Shown: positions 18,286 to 28,901 of the stretch, in pieces
Numbering within the stretch: position 1 is the first letter of the stretch
Layout of the letters: each line of letters opens with the position of its first letter
Assembly: GCF_003002095.1 (NCBI RefSeq)
Contig: NZ_PVZC01000001.1
Location: 1,550,001 to 1,614,000, forward strand
Origin: Allonocardiopsis opalescens
GTDB taxonomy: Bacteria; Actinomycetota; Actinomycetes; Streptosporangiales; Streptosporangiaceae
Direction: 5' to 3'
DNA length: 64,000 nt
Position numbers and translations under genes: made by a program
Notes under the pieces: generated by a model
What the model saw: the letters and a program-made list of their open reading frames with translations, nothing else
Told to the model about the DNA's origin: nothing
The model's database searches: none

Positions 18286-20382
18286 CTAGCCGGTCGGCCG
18301 CAGCGGCAGCCGGTCGGCGTCGCACCACAGCAGGGTCAGGTGGTTGCCGGGATGGTCGTCGGCGTCCCACGCCGCTCTGCGCAGGCGGTGCAGGCGTTCG
18401 GGCAGCTCGGCGAGATCGCCGCCGTCGAGCAGCGCGTCGATGGCCTCGGCCGCGCCGCGGTCGGGCGCACCGGTGCGCAGCCACAGCACCACCGGCAGCC
18501 CGGCGCCGACCGCGATCTCCACCGCCCGCATCGGCCGCTCGGTGCCGGCCACGGCCAGGCAGGCGAGCGAGCGCTCGCCGGTGACGTGGGCCTCCAGCCA
18601 GAGCAGGTCGGCATCCTCGCCCCGCCCCGACGGCAGCCGCGCCACGGTGAGGTGGTCGGGCCGCGCGGACCGCTCGCGGAACCACCGCCACTTGCCGGGC
18701 AGGAAGGTCTCGCGGACCATGCCCACCGACAGCCGGTCCTGGGCGCGCACCACGACGTGGAAGGAGCGGCCGAGCGGCATCCGGAAGGGGTGCTCCTGGA
18801 GGGGCCAGTGCTCCACCGGCTCCTCCAGCAGGTCGTCGGGCAGGAAGAACTCCATCACCGGGTAGGTGCCGCGCGGCATCCGGGCGACGGCGTCCTCGCT
18901 GTAGTGGTGCCGGAAGAGCCTCTTGACCTCGTCCAGGGGGGACGGCCGCTCGGCGGTGAACACCGGCACGGGCGGCTCGGCGGCGCGCTGCACCGAGATC
19001 TGGCTGAAGTAGCCGCCGGTGTCGCCGCCGCCGCGGCGCAGCCGCGCGACGCAGTACCAGGGCGCGTCGTCGGGCGCCGCCGGCGGCAGCAGCACGGGCT
19101 CGCGCGGGCCGGCCTCGGCCAGCCAGTCGGCCAGCCGGTCGGCGACCGGCCCGGGGCTGCGGATCCGGCGCAGCTCGCCGGTGAGCAGCCGGGCGAAGGC
19201 GAACAGGGGGCGGCCGGCCTCGGCGCTGCGGTTGGCGTCCTCCAGTTCGCGCGCCAGGGTGATGAGGTCGTCGGTGCGGGTGTGCGGCGGGTCGCTGAAC
19301 TCGCCCCTGGCCCGGGTGTAGAGCTCGCGGAAGTCGATCTCGTCGCGGTGGGCCTGGGCCGCGGCCAGTGTGTCGTACAGCTCCGCCCGCCGGCGGACGG
19401 TGAGGACCGGCTCCAGCGCCTGCGCGGCGATCCAGCCGGCCAGCGCCGCCTCGGCGGAGCCCGGCGGCCCCGGGCGCTCGGGCTCCAGCGGCGCGCCGGT
19501 GATCAGCCGGTGCAGTTCGACCAGGCCGCCGGGCCGCCGCAGCGCGCCCGACAGCAGCGCGCGGATGTCGCGGTCGGCCTCGGCGAAGCGGGGCAGCGCC
19601 GCCATCCGGGGGTAGGCGCGCTCCAGGTTGCCGACGAGGAGGTCGCGGTCGGCGGCCTTGCGCATCCGCGGGAAGCCGTCGAAGATCCGGATCAGCTCCC
19701 GCCAGGCGTCCAGCGGCACGCCGTGCGGCGGCAGCAGGTCGCCCAGCCGCGGCAGGTAGCGCTCGGCCGTCTCCATCGGGATCATCCACGAACTGCTGTC
19801 GGGGACGCCCGGCTCGCCGCCGACGATGAAGCCGATCACCGGGGAGGCGCTGCCGACCACGGCCATCAGCCCGGAGCCGCTGGTGCCGCCGCCCAGCGGG
19901 CGGGGGCCGGTGGCGCGCAGCTGCACCAGTTCGGCGCGGGGCCCGCCGGTGCCCAGGGCCCGCAGCGACTCCCACTCGTGGAAGCGCCGGCTCCCGGTGT
20001 CGACGGGGCCGAAGACCCGCAGCTCGGAGATGGCGAAACCGAGGTCGTACCAGCGGGCCAGCGAGGCGTAGTGGGTGTCACGGGGGCGGTCGCGGGCGAG
20101 CCGGAGCAGTGCGACGTCGGCGCCGCTGACGCGGTCGGCGGCGGGCACCCAGCACTGCGGCAGCACCTCGGCGGGGACCGGGCGCTCCGTCTGCGAGGTC
20201 GGGAACCAGACGGAGACCTCGCCGGCGGCCTCCCGGGCGTCTCGGGGGATGCCCAGGGCGTCGGCGACGACGTGGGCGCAGGTGAGGATGTGGCGGTCGT
20301 CGATGAGGACACCCCCTCCCCGCGAGAATCCGTCGCGATCGCGAATGTCCGCGCGCCACAGCGCGCCGGGGGAGCGCTCCAC
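18286..20382 (-). CDS. trypsin-like protease with effector-associated domain and VMAP-C domain
   Basis: 698 residues. The N-terminal trypsin-like domain (about 1-205) has the full triad: His37 in LTCAHVVA, Asp89 in SGADVALLRLA and Ser168 in GGTSGSGL. Residues about 220-295 (DAWRELIRIFDGF and on to LVELHRLI) look like an effector-associated helical domain. The C-terminal VMAP-C domain has EFFLPDDLLEEPVEHW at 511-526 and a long alpha/beta tail. No signal peptide is visible, so it is cytoplasmic. It could process FxsA or act as a regulated effector protease; both are inference. The GTG starts 2 nt after the upstream stop, so it is coupled. Confidence 0.9.
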   Translation of the reverse strand: MERSPGALWRADIRDRDGFSRGGGVLIDDRHILTCAHVVADALGIPRDAREAAGEVSVWFPTSQTERPVPAEVLPQCWVPAADRVSGADVALLRLARDRPRDTHYASLARWYDLGFAISELRVFGPVDTGSRRFHEWESLRALGTGGPRAELVQLRATGPRPLGGGTSGSGLMAVVGSASPVIGFIVGGEPGVPDSSSWMIPMETAERYLPRLGDLLPPHGVPLDAWRELIRIFDGFPRMRKAADRDLLVGNLERAYPRMAALPRFAEADRDIRALLSGALRRPGGLVELHRLITGAPLEPERPGPPGSAEAALAGWIAAQALEPVLTVRRRAELYDTLAAAQAHRDEIDFRELYTRARGEFSDPPHTRTDDLITLARELEDANRSAEAGRPLFAFARLLTGELRRIRSPGPVADRLADWLAEAGPREPVLLPPAAPDDAPWYCVARLRRGGGDTGGYFSQISVQRAAEPPVPVFTAERPSPLDEVKRLFRHHYSEDAVARMPRGTYPVMEFFLPDDLLEEPVEHWPLQEHPFRMPLGRSFHVVVRAQDRLSVGMVRETFLPGKWRWFRERSARPDHLTVARLPSGRGEDADLLWLEAHVTGERSLACLAVAGTERPMRAVEIAVGAGLPVVLWLRTGAPDRGAAEAIDALLDGGDLAELPERLHRLRRAAWDADDHPGNHLTLLWCDADRLPLRPTG

Positions 20383-20384
20383 CG

Positions 20385-20714
20385 CTATGAGTCCTGCGCC
20401 TTCTTCCAGACGGCTCGGACGCGCATGCTGGCCTCGCCGGTCATCTTGGTGATCACGGCGCCGTACTCGCCGCTGAGCCGGACGGCGAATTCGATTTCGA
20501 CCTCTTCCGGCGCGTCTCCGAGCGCGCGCAGGCGGGTCATGGCCGCGTCAATTGTGGCTCCGACCTGGTCCAGAACCGCGGGGAGCGAATGGGCCGCCGG
20601 GCGGGCGCCCTCGGCTCCGCGGCGGGAGAGGTGGGTGGGGCCGTCCGCGAGGTCGTCGGCGTCGACATAGACCGCCATACCGGGGCTCAGCTCGAATCGG
20701 ACGACCTCAGGCAC
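20385..20714 (-). CDS. CU044_2847 family small protein
   Basis: 109 residues from a GTG with GGGGAGG 8 nt upstream; an ATG at 20765 would extend the protein but lacks such a site. It has VVRFELSPGMAVYVDADDL, an Asp/Glu-rich middle and VEIEFAVRLSGEYGAVITKM, then VRAVWKK at the end. This matches the small CU044_2847-type family that accompanies trypsin/VMAP proteins in conflict-type operons. It is predicted to be a beta-rich partner or substrate of the protease. First gene of the four-gene reverse operon. The molecular function is unknown. Confidence 0.85.
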   Translation of the reverse strand: MPEVVRFELSPGMAVYVDADDLADGPTHLSRRGAEGARPAAHSLPAVLDQVGATIDAAMTRLRALGDAPEEVEIEFAVRLSGEYGAVITKMTGEASMRVRAVWKKAQDS

Positions 20715-20996
20715 CCTGCCTCCCCGATTGTCCGAACCGTTTCGATGGTGAGCCGATTGTGCCATGTTATTTCCGCGGCGTCTCCGCGGCCGGTTTCCGG
20801 TCCGCATCCGGCCCGCCTTTTCAAGATCCTTTATTGATTGCGCCGGAAAAGGGGCGGGCGGCGCGCCGGAACGGACGTGCCGCCGGACATCCCGTCCGTT
20901 TCGCGCCCCCCTCTGGCCGGTGCCGGACAGCGGGCGGCCGCGCCGGGGCGAGGTGTCGGTCCCGCCCCGGTGGCCGCGCTCCGCCCGGCCGTTTGG

Positions 20997-21002
20997 TAGT
21001 CT
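20997..21002 (+). promoter_or_regulatory. -10 element of the leuA leader transcript
   Basis: TAGTCT lies 9 nt before the leader-peptide ATG at 21012, placing the transcript start at or a few bases before that ATG. No convincing -35 is visible. The 297 bp between the CU044_2847-type gene and the leader are otherwise without an obvious gene. Confidence 0.5.
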
Positions 21003-21011
21003 CGTCTCGTC

Positions 21012-22855
<1,844 letters not shown>

Positions 22856-22864
22856 GCCGCCGCA

Positions 22865-22893
22865 CCGCGCCGGGCGGGGTCCGCCCGGCGCGG
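22865..22893. terminator. bidirectional hairpin between leuA and the CAP gene
   Basis: A perfect 13-bp stem (CCGCGCCGGGCGG and its complement) with a 3-nt loop lies between the convergent stops at 22855 and 22908. There is no U-run, as is common in actinobacteria. Confidence 0.65.
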
Positions 22894-22907
22894 CCGCGGC
22901 ACCGCCC

Positions 22908-23681
22908 TCAGGCCATGCCGAACAACTGGGTCCAGTAGATGCCCCGGCCGCTGTCGACGGCGCCGACGCCGATGTCGGTGGAGGAGCAGTTCAGGATGTT
23001 GTCGCGGTGGCCGGGGCTGTCCATCCACGCCTGGACCACCGAGGCGGCGTCGGGCTGGCCCATCGCGATGTTCTCGCCCGACCAGCGGGGGTAGCCCTGG
23101 GCCGCGGCGCGCTCGCCGGGGCCGTCGCCCTCGGGGCTCTCGTGGCTGAAGTAGTCGCGCTCGGCCATGTCGCCGCTGTGGCCCTCGGCGGCGGCGTGCA
23201 GGCGCTCGTCGACGCTCAGCGCCGGGCAGCCCGCGGCGGTGCGCTCGCGGTTGGTGAGCGCCACCACCTCGTCCTCGATGGGGCTCTGGCCCGTCTGCGG
23301 GGGCTCGGTCCCGGCGCCGCCGCCACCGGGCTCGGGCGCGGGCTCGGCGGTGTCGCCGCCGCCGTCGGCGTCCTCCTCATCGTCGTCGGCCGGCGCCTGG
23401 GGTGAGGCGACCGCGGACGCCGACGCCTCGGGGATGGCGGCGCCGTGCGCGGGGCCGGACGCCGCGGCCGACGGCTCGGGCTCGGGGGCCGCCTCGGGGG
23501 ACGGGGAGGCGTCCGCCGGCGAGGTGCCGGCGATCTCGGGGAACAGCGCGTAGGCGGCGCCGTCGCCGGCCGGGGCGGCGGCCGGCGAGGAGGGGGCCTC
23601 GCAGCCGCTCAGCGCCAGGGCAGCGGCGGCCAGGGCCGCCGCGCGGCGGCCGCGCGGTCGTTTCGTGGGGCTTGGATCCAC
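22908..23681 (-). CDS. CAP (SCP/PR-1) domain lipoprotein
   Basis: 257 residues from a GTG with GGAG upstream. The N-terminus KRPRGRRAAALAAAALALSGC is a lipoprotein signal with lipobox LSGC, Cys at 26. A long Ala/Pro/Glu/Asp-rich disordered region follows. The CAP domain occupies about the last 125 residues, with ALTNRERTAAGCPALSVDE, YFSHESPEGDGP and WSGENIA, then SPGHRDNILNC. It is a secreted surface protein of unknown ligand. The family occurs widely in Streptomyces and Nocardiopsis. Confidence 0.92.
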   Translation of the reverse strand: MDPSPTKRPRGRRAAALAAAALALSGCEAPSSPAAAPAGDGAAYALFPEIAGTSPADASPSPEAAPEPEPSAAASGPAHGAAIPEASASAVASPQAPADDDEEDADGGGDTAEPAPEPGGGGAGTEPPQTGQSPIEDEVVALTNRERTAAGCPALSVDERLHAAAEGHSGDMAERDYFSHESPEGDGPGERAAAQGYPRWSGENIAMGQPDAASVVQAWMDSPGHRDNILNCSSTDIGVGAVDSGRGIYWTQLFGMA

Positions 23682-23781
23682 CGGTGACTCCCGCTCCGCT
23701 CGGGTCTGTCCGCTTCGGTGGGATGATAGTGCGATAAGGGAGCAATTGTGAGCTTGTTGGGACGGAAGTGGGGATAACCGA

Positions 23782-24444
23782 TCATCCGATCGGGGTAGGG
23801 CCGATCGATCCCTCCGGCCCGGCACCCGGCGGGAGCCCGGCCCGCCGGTCCGGGTCCGGGCGGCCGACCCCCCAGGTCATCAGGTTGATGAACAGCTCGG
23901 CCTGCTCGATGGCGTCGTCGAGGGCGTGGTGGGTGTGCGGTCGCGACGACAGCAGCTCGGCCGGCATCGCCCGCTTCACGGCGCCGGTCACCGGCACCCC
24001 CGCGCGGGCCGCGTAGAGGGTTTTGAGGTCCAGGCAGCGGGAGTGCCCGAAGGGCGAGCCGCCCGCGGCGAAGCGGGTGAAGTACCAGTAGCACCACATC
24101 CAGTCGAAGCCCAGCGGGTACGCCACGAACACCGGGCTCATCCGCCCGGCCGCGCCGCGCACCCAGCGGGCCGCCTCGGTCATGGCCTCCGCCGGCTCCC
24201 GCCCCTGCCGGGCCAGCAGTTCGCGGTCCAGCCCGCTCACGGCCAGCGCCTCGGCGTCGAAGTCCGGGGAGATCGGCTTGAGCTCGGCGTAGAAGGTGCG
24301 CTCGGCGGGGTCGGCGGGCGTGAAGACCAGCCCGTCGAAGCTGCCCGCGACGGCCAGTCCGAGGCTGAGCATGGAGTAGGGGCCGGGTACCGGCCCGTCG
24401 GCCTCGATGTCGGCGGAGAAGTAGATGTCGGTCCGCTGGCGCAT
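23782..24444 (-). CDS. DnaQ-like 3'-5' exonuclease
   Basis: 220 residues. The DEDDh signature is visible: YFSADIEADGPVPG with Asp12 and Glu14 near the start, the LGFDWMW aspartate, and HHALDDAIEQAELF with the final His/Asp. This is the exonuclease fold of RNase T/DnaQ; the substrate (RNA or DNA) cannot be read from sequence. A TATCGT hexamer 6 nt before the ATG suggests leaderless transcription. It is transcribed divergently from recO. Confidence 0.88.
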   Translation of the reverse strand: MRQRTDIYFSADIEADGPVPGPYSMLSLGLAVAGSFDGLVFTPADPAERTFYAELKPISPDFDAEALAVSGLDRELLARQGREPAEAMTEAARWVRGAAGRMSPVFVAYPLGFDWMWCYWYFTRFAAGGSPFGHSRCLDLKTLYAARAGVPVTGAVKRAMPAELLSSRPHTHHALDDAIEQAELFINLMTWGVGRPDPDRRAGLPPGAGPEGSIGPTPIG

Positions 24445-24592
24445 GCCGCGACGATAGCCCGGTACGCCCGCTTCGCGTGGAGTGTTCCCCCAGCGGTGAC
24501 GGCGCCGTGCCCGAGTCGAGACAGCCGGGCCGGGCGGCGCCCGTCCCGGCGGCTCGGGAGCGGGCGTCGGCGCGCGGTGCGAGAATGGGCGG

Positions 24593-25324
24593 GTGAGTCT
24601 CTACCGCGACGAGGGCGTCGTCCTGCGCACCCAGAAGCTGGGAGAGGCCGACCGGATCATCACCCTGCTCACCCGGCGCACCGGCCTGGTCCGCGCCGTC
24701 GGCAAGGGGGTGCGCCGTACCAAGTCGCGCTTCGGCGCTCGGCTGGAGCCCTTCACCCACGTCGACCTCCAGCTGCACGCCGGGCGCTCGCTCGACGTGG
24801 TCACCCAGGCCGACACCCTGCGCGCCTACGGTGAGCCGCTGGCCACCGACTATCCGCGCTTCACCGCCGGCACGGCCATGCTGGAGACGGCCGAGCGCCT
24901 GGTCGCGGTCGAGAAGGAGCCGGCGCTGCGGCAGTTCCTGCTGCTGATCGGCGGGCTGCGCACCCTGGGGGAGCGCGACCACGACGCCAGGCTGGTCCTG
25001 GACGCCTTCTTCCTGCGCTCGCTCTCGGTGGCCGGGTACCCGCCCGCCCTGGACGCCTGCGCCGGCTGCGGCCGGCCCGAGCAGCGGCGCTGGTTCTCGG
25101 TGCAGTCCGGCGGACTGATGTGCGCGCAGTGCCGGCCGCCCGGAGCGGCCTCCCCGGCCGCGGAGACCGTTACGCTGATGATCGCGCTGCTCCGAGGCGA
25201 CTGGGAGGTCGCCGACGCCAGCGAGCACCGCCACCGCTCGGAGTGCAGCGGCCTCGTCGCCGCGTACCTCCAGTGGCACCTTGAGCACAGCATCCGTTCC
25301 CTGCGCCTCGTGGAGCGAACATGA
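24593..25324 (+). CDS. recO: DNA repair protein RecO
   Basis: 243 residues from a GTG; GAGAAT lies 6 nt before the start, so it is probably leaderless. RecO loads RecA on SSB-coated gaps together with RecR. The N-terminal OB fold ([20 protein letters not shown]) and zinc site CAGC...CAQC (about residues 154-182) are intact. The stop overlaps uppS (ATGA), the standard actinobacterial pair. Confidence 0.96.
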   Translation: MSLYRDEGVVLRTQKLGEADRIITLLTRRTGLVRAVGKGVRRTKSRFGARLEPFTHVDLQLHAGRSLDVVTQADTLRAYGEPLATDYPRFTAGTAMLETAERLVAVEKEPALRQFLLLIGGLRTLGERDHDARLVLDAFFLRSLSVAGYPPALDACAGCGRPEQRRWFSVQSGGLMCAQCRPPGAASPAAETVTLMIALLRGDWEVADASEHRHRSECSGLVAAYLQWHLEHSIRSLRLVERT

Positions 25325-26121
25325 CCGCCCCCGCCCGCCCACCCGCTCCGCACCCCAGCGGCGCGCGGCCGCCCGAGCTGCCGCCCGACCTGGTGCCCCG
25401 GCACGTCGCCATCGTGATGGACGGCAACGGGCGGTGGGCCAAGCAGCGCGGGCTGCCCCGCACCGAGGGGCACCGCGCCGGGGAGTCCTCGCTGTACGAC
25501 GTGATCGAGGGCGCCATCGAGATGGGCATCCCGAACCTCTCGGCGTACGCCTTCTCCACCGAGAACTGGCGGCGCTCGCCCGAGGAGGTCCGCTTCCTGA
25601 TGGGCTTCAACCGCGAGGTGATCCGCCGCCGCCGCGACGACCTGAACGCCATGGGCGTGCGGGTGCGCTGGTCGGGGCGGCCGGGCCGGCTGTGGAAGAG
25701 CGTCATCGCGGAGCTGACCGAGGCCGAGCAGATGACCCGCCGCAACTCCGTGCTCACCCTGCAGTTCTGCGTGAACTACGGCGGGCACGCCGAGATCGCC
25801 GACGCCGCCGCGGCGCTGGCCCGCGACGTGGCGGCCGGGAAGGTGAGCCCGAACAAGGTCTCCGAGAAGACCCTGGCCCGCTACCTCTACCAGCCCGACA
25901 TGCCGCCGGTCGACCTCTTCCTGCGCTCCTCGGGCGAGCAGCGCTTCTCCAACTTCCTGCTCTGGCAGTCCGCCTACGCCGAGTTCGTCTTCCTGGACAC
26001 CCTCTGGCCCGACTTCGACCGCCGCCACCTCTGGCACGCCTGCGAGATCTACGCCAGCCGCGACCGCCGCTACGGCGGCGCGGTGCCGAACCCGGTGGAG
26101 CCCGCCCCCAGCACGGGCTGA
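25321..26121 (+). CDS. uppS: isoprenyl transferase (undecaprenyl/decaprenyl diphosphate synthase)
   Basis: 266 residues. A cis-prenyltransferase that makes the lipid carrier for cell-wall synthesis. The motif [20 protein letters not shown] has catalytic Asp34. The segments [27 protein letters not shown] and the C-terminal RDRRYGG are family hallmarks. Coupled to recO by ATGA. Chain length cannot be told from the sequence. Confidence 0.96.
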   Translation: MTAPARPPAPHPSGARPPELPPDLVPRHVAIVMDGNGRWAKQRGLPRTEGHRAGESSLYDVIEGAIEMGIPNLSAYAFSTENWRRSPEEVRFLMGFNREVIRRRRDDLNAMGVRVRWSGRPGRLWKSVIAELTEAEQMTRRNSVLTLQFCVNYGGHAEIADAAAALARDVAAGKVSPNKVSEKTLARYLYQPDMPPVDLFLRSSGEQRFSNFLLWQSAYAEFVFLDTLWPDFDRRHLWHACEIYASRDRRYGGAVPNPVEPAPSTG

Positions 26122-26143
26122 GGAGCGGGCGCCGCGCGGCGGA

Positions 26144-26527
26144 TCAGCGGTCGGCCCCGGCGCACTCCCGGCAGGTGCCGAAGATTTCGATGGTGTGGGT
26201 GACATCGGTGAAGTCATGGCGGGCGCCGAGCGCCGCGGCCCACTTCTCCACCGCAGGGCCCGCCACCTCCACCGTGCGGCCGCAGCGGCGGCAGACGAGG
26301 TGGTGGTGGTGGTCGCCGGTGGCGCAGGCGCGGTAGACGGCCTCGCCGTCGTCGGTGCGCAGCACGTCGATCTCGCCGGCCTCGCACAGCGACTGGAGAG
26401 CGCGGTACACGGTGGTGAGGCCGATCTTGGCGCCGTCGGCGCGCAGGTCGGCGTAGAGGTCCTGGGCGCTGCGGAAGCCATCGCTGTGGCTCAGCACCTG
26501 CCGTACGGCATCGCGGCGGTTGGTCAT
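26144..26527 (-). CDS. zur: Fur-family zinc uptake regulator Zur
   Basis: 127 residues; the ATG overlaps the znuB stop (ATGA). The winged helix has KIGLTTVYRALQSLCEAGEI. Metal sites include TGDHHHHLVCRRCGRTVEV and the C-terminal CRECAG, giving both CxxC structural zinc pairs. It is encoded as the last gene of the zinc transporter operon, with a Zur box over the operon promoter, so it is Zur rather than Fur and autoregulated. Confidence 0.93.
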   Translation of the reverse strand: MTNRRDAVRQVLSHSDGFRSAQDLYADLRADGAKIGLTTVYRALQSLCEAGEIDVLRTDDGEAVYRACATGDHHHHLVCRRCGRTVEVAGPAVEKWAAALGARHDFTDVTHTIEIFGTCRECAGADR

Positions 26528-27414
26528 CGGGTCACACTCTCCCGTGGGGTGGCGGAAGGCGGCGGCGCGGCGGCCGGACGGGGCGCGGCGAGGCGGCGGG
26601 CCCTGAGCCCGCGCAGTGCCCATCCCACCGCGACGGCCACGATAAACCCGCTCAGCGCCATCAGCACGATGGCGGCGCCCGGCGCGACGTCGACGTAGAA
26701 GGCGGTGCTCAGGCCGGCCAGCGCGGACAGCGCGCCGATGGCCATCGCGAGCACGAGGGTGACGCGGAAGCTGCGGGTGAGCTGCTGGGCGGTGACGACC
26801 GGCACCACCATGAGCGCGCTGACCAGTAGCAGGCCGACCACCCGCATCGCGATCACCACGGTGAGCGCCGCGGTGACCGCGATCAGCAGGCTCAGGAAGC
26901 GCACCGGCAGGCCGTGGGCGCGGGCGACCTCCTCGTCCTGGCAGAGCACGAACAGCTGCCTGCCGAACAGCAGCATCACCCCGACCACCAGCACCGCCAG
27001 GGCGGCGACCAGGTAGACGTCGGTCTGGTCGACGCTGGTGACGGAGCCGAACAGGTAGGCGGTGAGGGTGGAGCCGCTCTGCCCGGGCGCCAGGCCGATC
27101 AGCAGCACGCCGCCCGCGATGCCGCCGTAGAACAGCAGGGCGAGCGCGACGTCGCCGCCGGTGCGGGCGCGGACCCGGATCAGCTCCATCGCCACCGCGC
27201 CGAGCACGGCCACGATGATCGCGGTGAGCACCGGCGCGGTGCCGGTCAGGAAGCCGATGGCCACCCCGGTGAGCGCCACGTGGCCGATGCCGTCGCCGAG
27301 CAGCGCCAGGCGCCGCTGCACCATGAAGGTGCCGACGGCCGGCGCGGCCAGGCCGATCAGGACGGCCGCCGGGATGGCCCGCTGCATGAAGTCGAAGCCC
27401 AGCATCTCGATCAT
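26524..27414 (-). CDS. znuB: metal ABC transporter permease (ZnuB-like)
   Basis: 296 residues, ABC-3 permease with about eight hydrophobic helices. It contains RRLALLGDGIGHVALTGVAI and ARAHGLPVRFLSLLIAVTAA, family-conserved segments, and a charged C-terminal tail. It moves zinc across the membrane with the upstream ATPase. Both flanking genes overlap it by 4 bp, so it is a tight operon. A substrate-binding ZnuA is not present in the window. Confidence 0.93.
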   Translation of the reverse strand: MIEMLGFDFMQRAIPAAVLIGLAAPAVGTFMVQRRLALLGDGIGHVALTGVAIGFLTGTAPVLTAIIVAVLGAVAMELIRVRARTGGDVALALLFYGGIAGGVLLIGLAPGQSGSTLTAYLFGSVTSVDQTDVYLVAALAVLVVGVMLLFGRQLFVLCQDEEVARAHGLPVRFLSLLIAVTAALTVVIAMRVVGLLLVSALMVVPVVTAQQLTRSFRVTLVLAMAIGALSALAGLSTAFYVDVAPGAAIVLMALSGFIVAVAVGWALRGLRARRLAAPRPAAAPPPSATPRESVTR

Positions 27415-28211
27415 CGGAGCCCGTCCTCCTCGCCGCCGCCGGGCACCGGGGCCAGCGGCAGGCCGGTGCGGGCCGGGGGGCCGGCGTGCGGGTGGACGTG
27501 GTCGTGGCCGGGCCGCGCGCAGTCGCCGACCGGCTCCGGGGCGCGGCCGTCGTGCGCGATCCGGCCCTCGGCCAGCACGATGGAGCGCCGGATCACCGGG
27601 GCGAGCGGACCGAGTTCGTGCAGCACCACCACGACGGTGCTGCCCCGGGAGGCGAGTTCGGAGACGGTCCCGGCCAGCGCGGCCTGGCTGGCGGCGTCGA
27701 CCCCGGCCATGGGCTCGTCCATCACGAAGGTGTCGGGCTCGGCGGCCAGCGCCCGCGCGATCAGCACGCGCTGCTGCTGGCCGCCGGAGAGTTCGTGCAC
27801 CGCGTCGGCGGCGCGGTCGGCCAGGCCGACCCGGTCCAGAGCGCGGTGCACGGCGGCGCGCTCGGCGCGCGAGGAGAACCAGCCGTACTTGGCCACCGAC
27901 ACCCGCCCGGCCGCGACGACCTCGCGCACGGTGGCGGGCACGCCGCCGCCGACGTTCAGCCGCTGCGGGACGTACCCGATCCGGGACCAGTCGCGGAAGG
28001 CGCGCAGGGGGCGGCCGTGCACCTCGACGCGGCCGCTCGCGAGCGGCACCAGGCCGAGCAGCGCCTTGACCAGAGTGGACTTGCCGGAGCCGTTGGCGCC
28101 GAGCACGGCCAGCACCTCGCCGGACGCCACCTCCAGATCGATGCCGTGCAGCACCGGCTGCCGGTCGTACTCGACCCGGCAGCCGACCGTACGGAAGGCC
28201 ACGTCACTCAT
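27411..28211 (-). CDS. znuC: metal ABC transporter ATP-binding protein (ZnuC-like)
   Basis: 266 residues. Walker A is GANGSGKST (Lys44), the signature is LSGGQQQR and Walker B is TFVMDEPMAGVD. The C-terminal tail has GHDHVHPHAG, a His-rich stretch often seen in zinc transport proteins. It supplies energy for ZnuB. The ATG lies 7 nt after the -10 region, so the transcript may be leaderless. First gene of the znuCB-zur operon. Confidence 0.94.
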   Translation of the reverse strand: MSDVAFRTVGCRVEYDRQPVLHGIDLEVASGEVLAVLGANGSGKSTLVKALLGLVPLASGRVEVHGRPLRAFRDWSRIGYVPQRLNVGGGVPATVREVVAAGRVSVAKYGWFSSRAERAAVHRALDRVGLADRAADAVHELSGGQQQRVLIARALAAEPDTFVMDEPMAGVDAASQAALAGTVSELASRGSTVVVVLHELGPLAPVIRRSIVLAEGRIAHDGRAPEPVGDCARPGHDHVHPHAGPPARTGLPLAPVPGGGEEDGLR

Positions 28212-28218
28212 CGGACAA

Positions 28219-28246
28219 TTATTATGAAAATGAAAACGGTTGTCAA
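28219..28246 (-). promoter_or_regulatory. znuC promoter with overlapping Zur box
   Basis: On the reverse strand TTGACA (28241-28246) is followed after 16 nt by TAATAA (28219-28224). The 15-bp imperfect palindrome TGACAACCGTTTTCA at 28231-28245 covers the -35 and spacer. It matches the actinobacterial Zur-box form TGAxAA...TTTTCA. Zinc-loaded Zur would block the promoter. It also overlaps the stop codon of the upstream membrane-protein gene. Confidence 0.85.
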
Positions 28247-28632
28247 AACCGGATGCCGGCCTGGAGCAGCGCCCCGACCAGCACCAGCGCCACCAGGCCG
28301 AGGCGCACCAGCCGCTTGCCCATCGTGAGCCGCGGCCACGACAGGTAGCACAGCCAGGCGATGAACGCGGCCAGCACCACCAGCGCGAGGGCCCCGAGCG
28401 GCCCGGCCACCAGCATGCCGACCAGCAGCACCGCGGTCAGCGCCACCGGCAGCAGCCAGCGCGGCGCCTGGTGCAGGTAGACCAGCGGGGCCGCGCTGCG
28501 CCGCTCGATCGCCCGGCGCAGCGGCGAGGAGGCGGGCGTGTAGAAGGAGTCGCCCTCCGGCAGCGGCCGCCGCGGTCCGCCCTGCCCCGGACGGCCGGGC
28601 GCCCGGCCGCGCCGCTTGCGCTTGGGTGACAT
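28243..28632 (-). CDS. small membrane protein, DUF6703-like
   Basis: 129 residues from an ATG with GAGGAG upstream. The basic N-terminus (SPKRKRRGRAPGRPG) and the segment GDSFYTPASSPLRRAIERRS are followed by two to three hydrophobic helices. It resembles a conserved actinobacterial membrane family (DUF6703) of unknown function, but this match is from memory and only moderately sure. It lies immediately upstream of znuC in the same orientation, with the Zur promoter between them. Confidence 0.7.
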   Translation of the reverse strand: MSPKRKRRGRAPGRPGQGGPRRPLPEGDSFYTPASSPLRRAIERRSAAPLVYLHQAPRWLLPVALTAVLLVGMLVAGPLGALALVVLAAFIAWLCYLSWPRLTMGKRLVRLGLVALVLVGALLQAGIRF

Positions 28633-28901
28633 CGGCAGCACACTCCTCGTCTCTCCGCGTTCCCGCGCGGCGGCCCGCACCGGCCGCTTCCGCTTCCTTA
28701 CTTTCTAGCGGCTCGCGCGAGCGCCCCGGTCCCGCGCGCACCGCGCCCGGGCCGGCCCGCGGAGCCGCCGGATCGCCGCGGCGGACGCGGGGGACGCCGC
28801 TAGGATGACGCTTCGTCCGGATGTGGACGTCCACCCGACCCCTGGCGTTCACCCGCCCGTTCCCGTCCCGCCCGCTCGCGGCGGTCCCTGTGGAGGTCTC
28901 C

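Noticed and set aside
17176..19975. In-frame extension of fxsT to over 2300 codons
   Set aside because: Upstream of 17176 the frame overlaps the MoxR and VMAP genes and reads as Arg/Ala/Pro-rich shadow. The ATG overlapping the MoxR stop is the natural start.
9633..20714. FxsC (TIR-like) gene in the island
   Set aside because: None of the reading frames in the island shows a separate TIR-like protein, so no FxsC is annotated.
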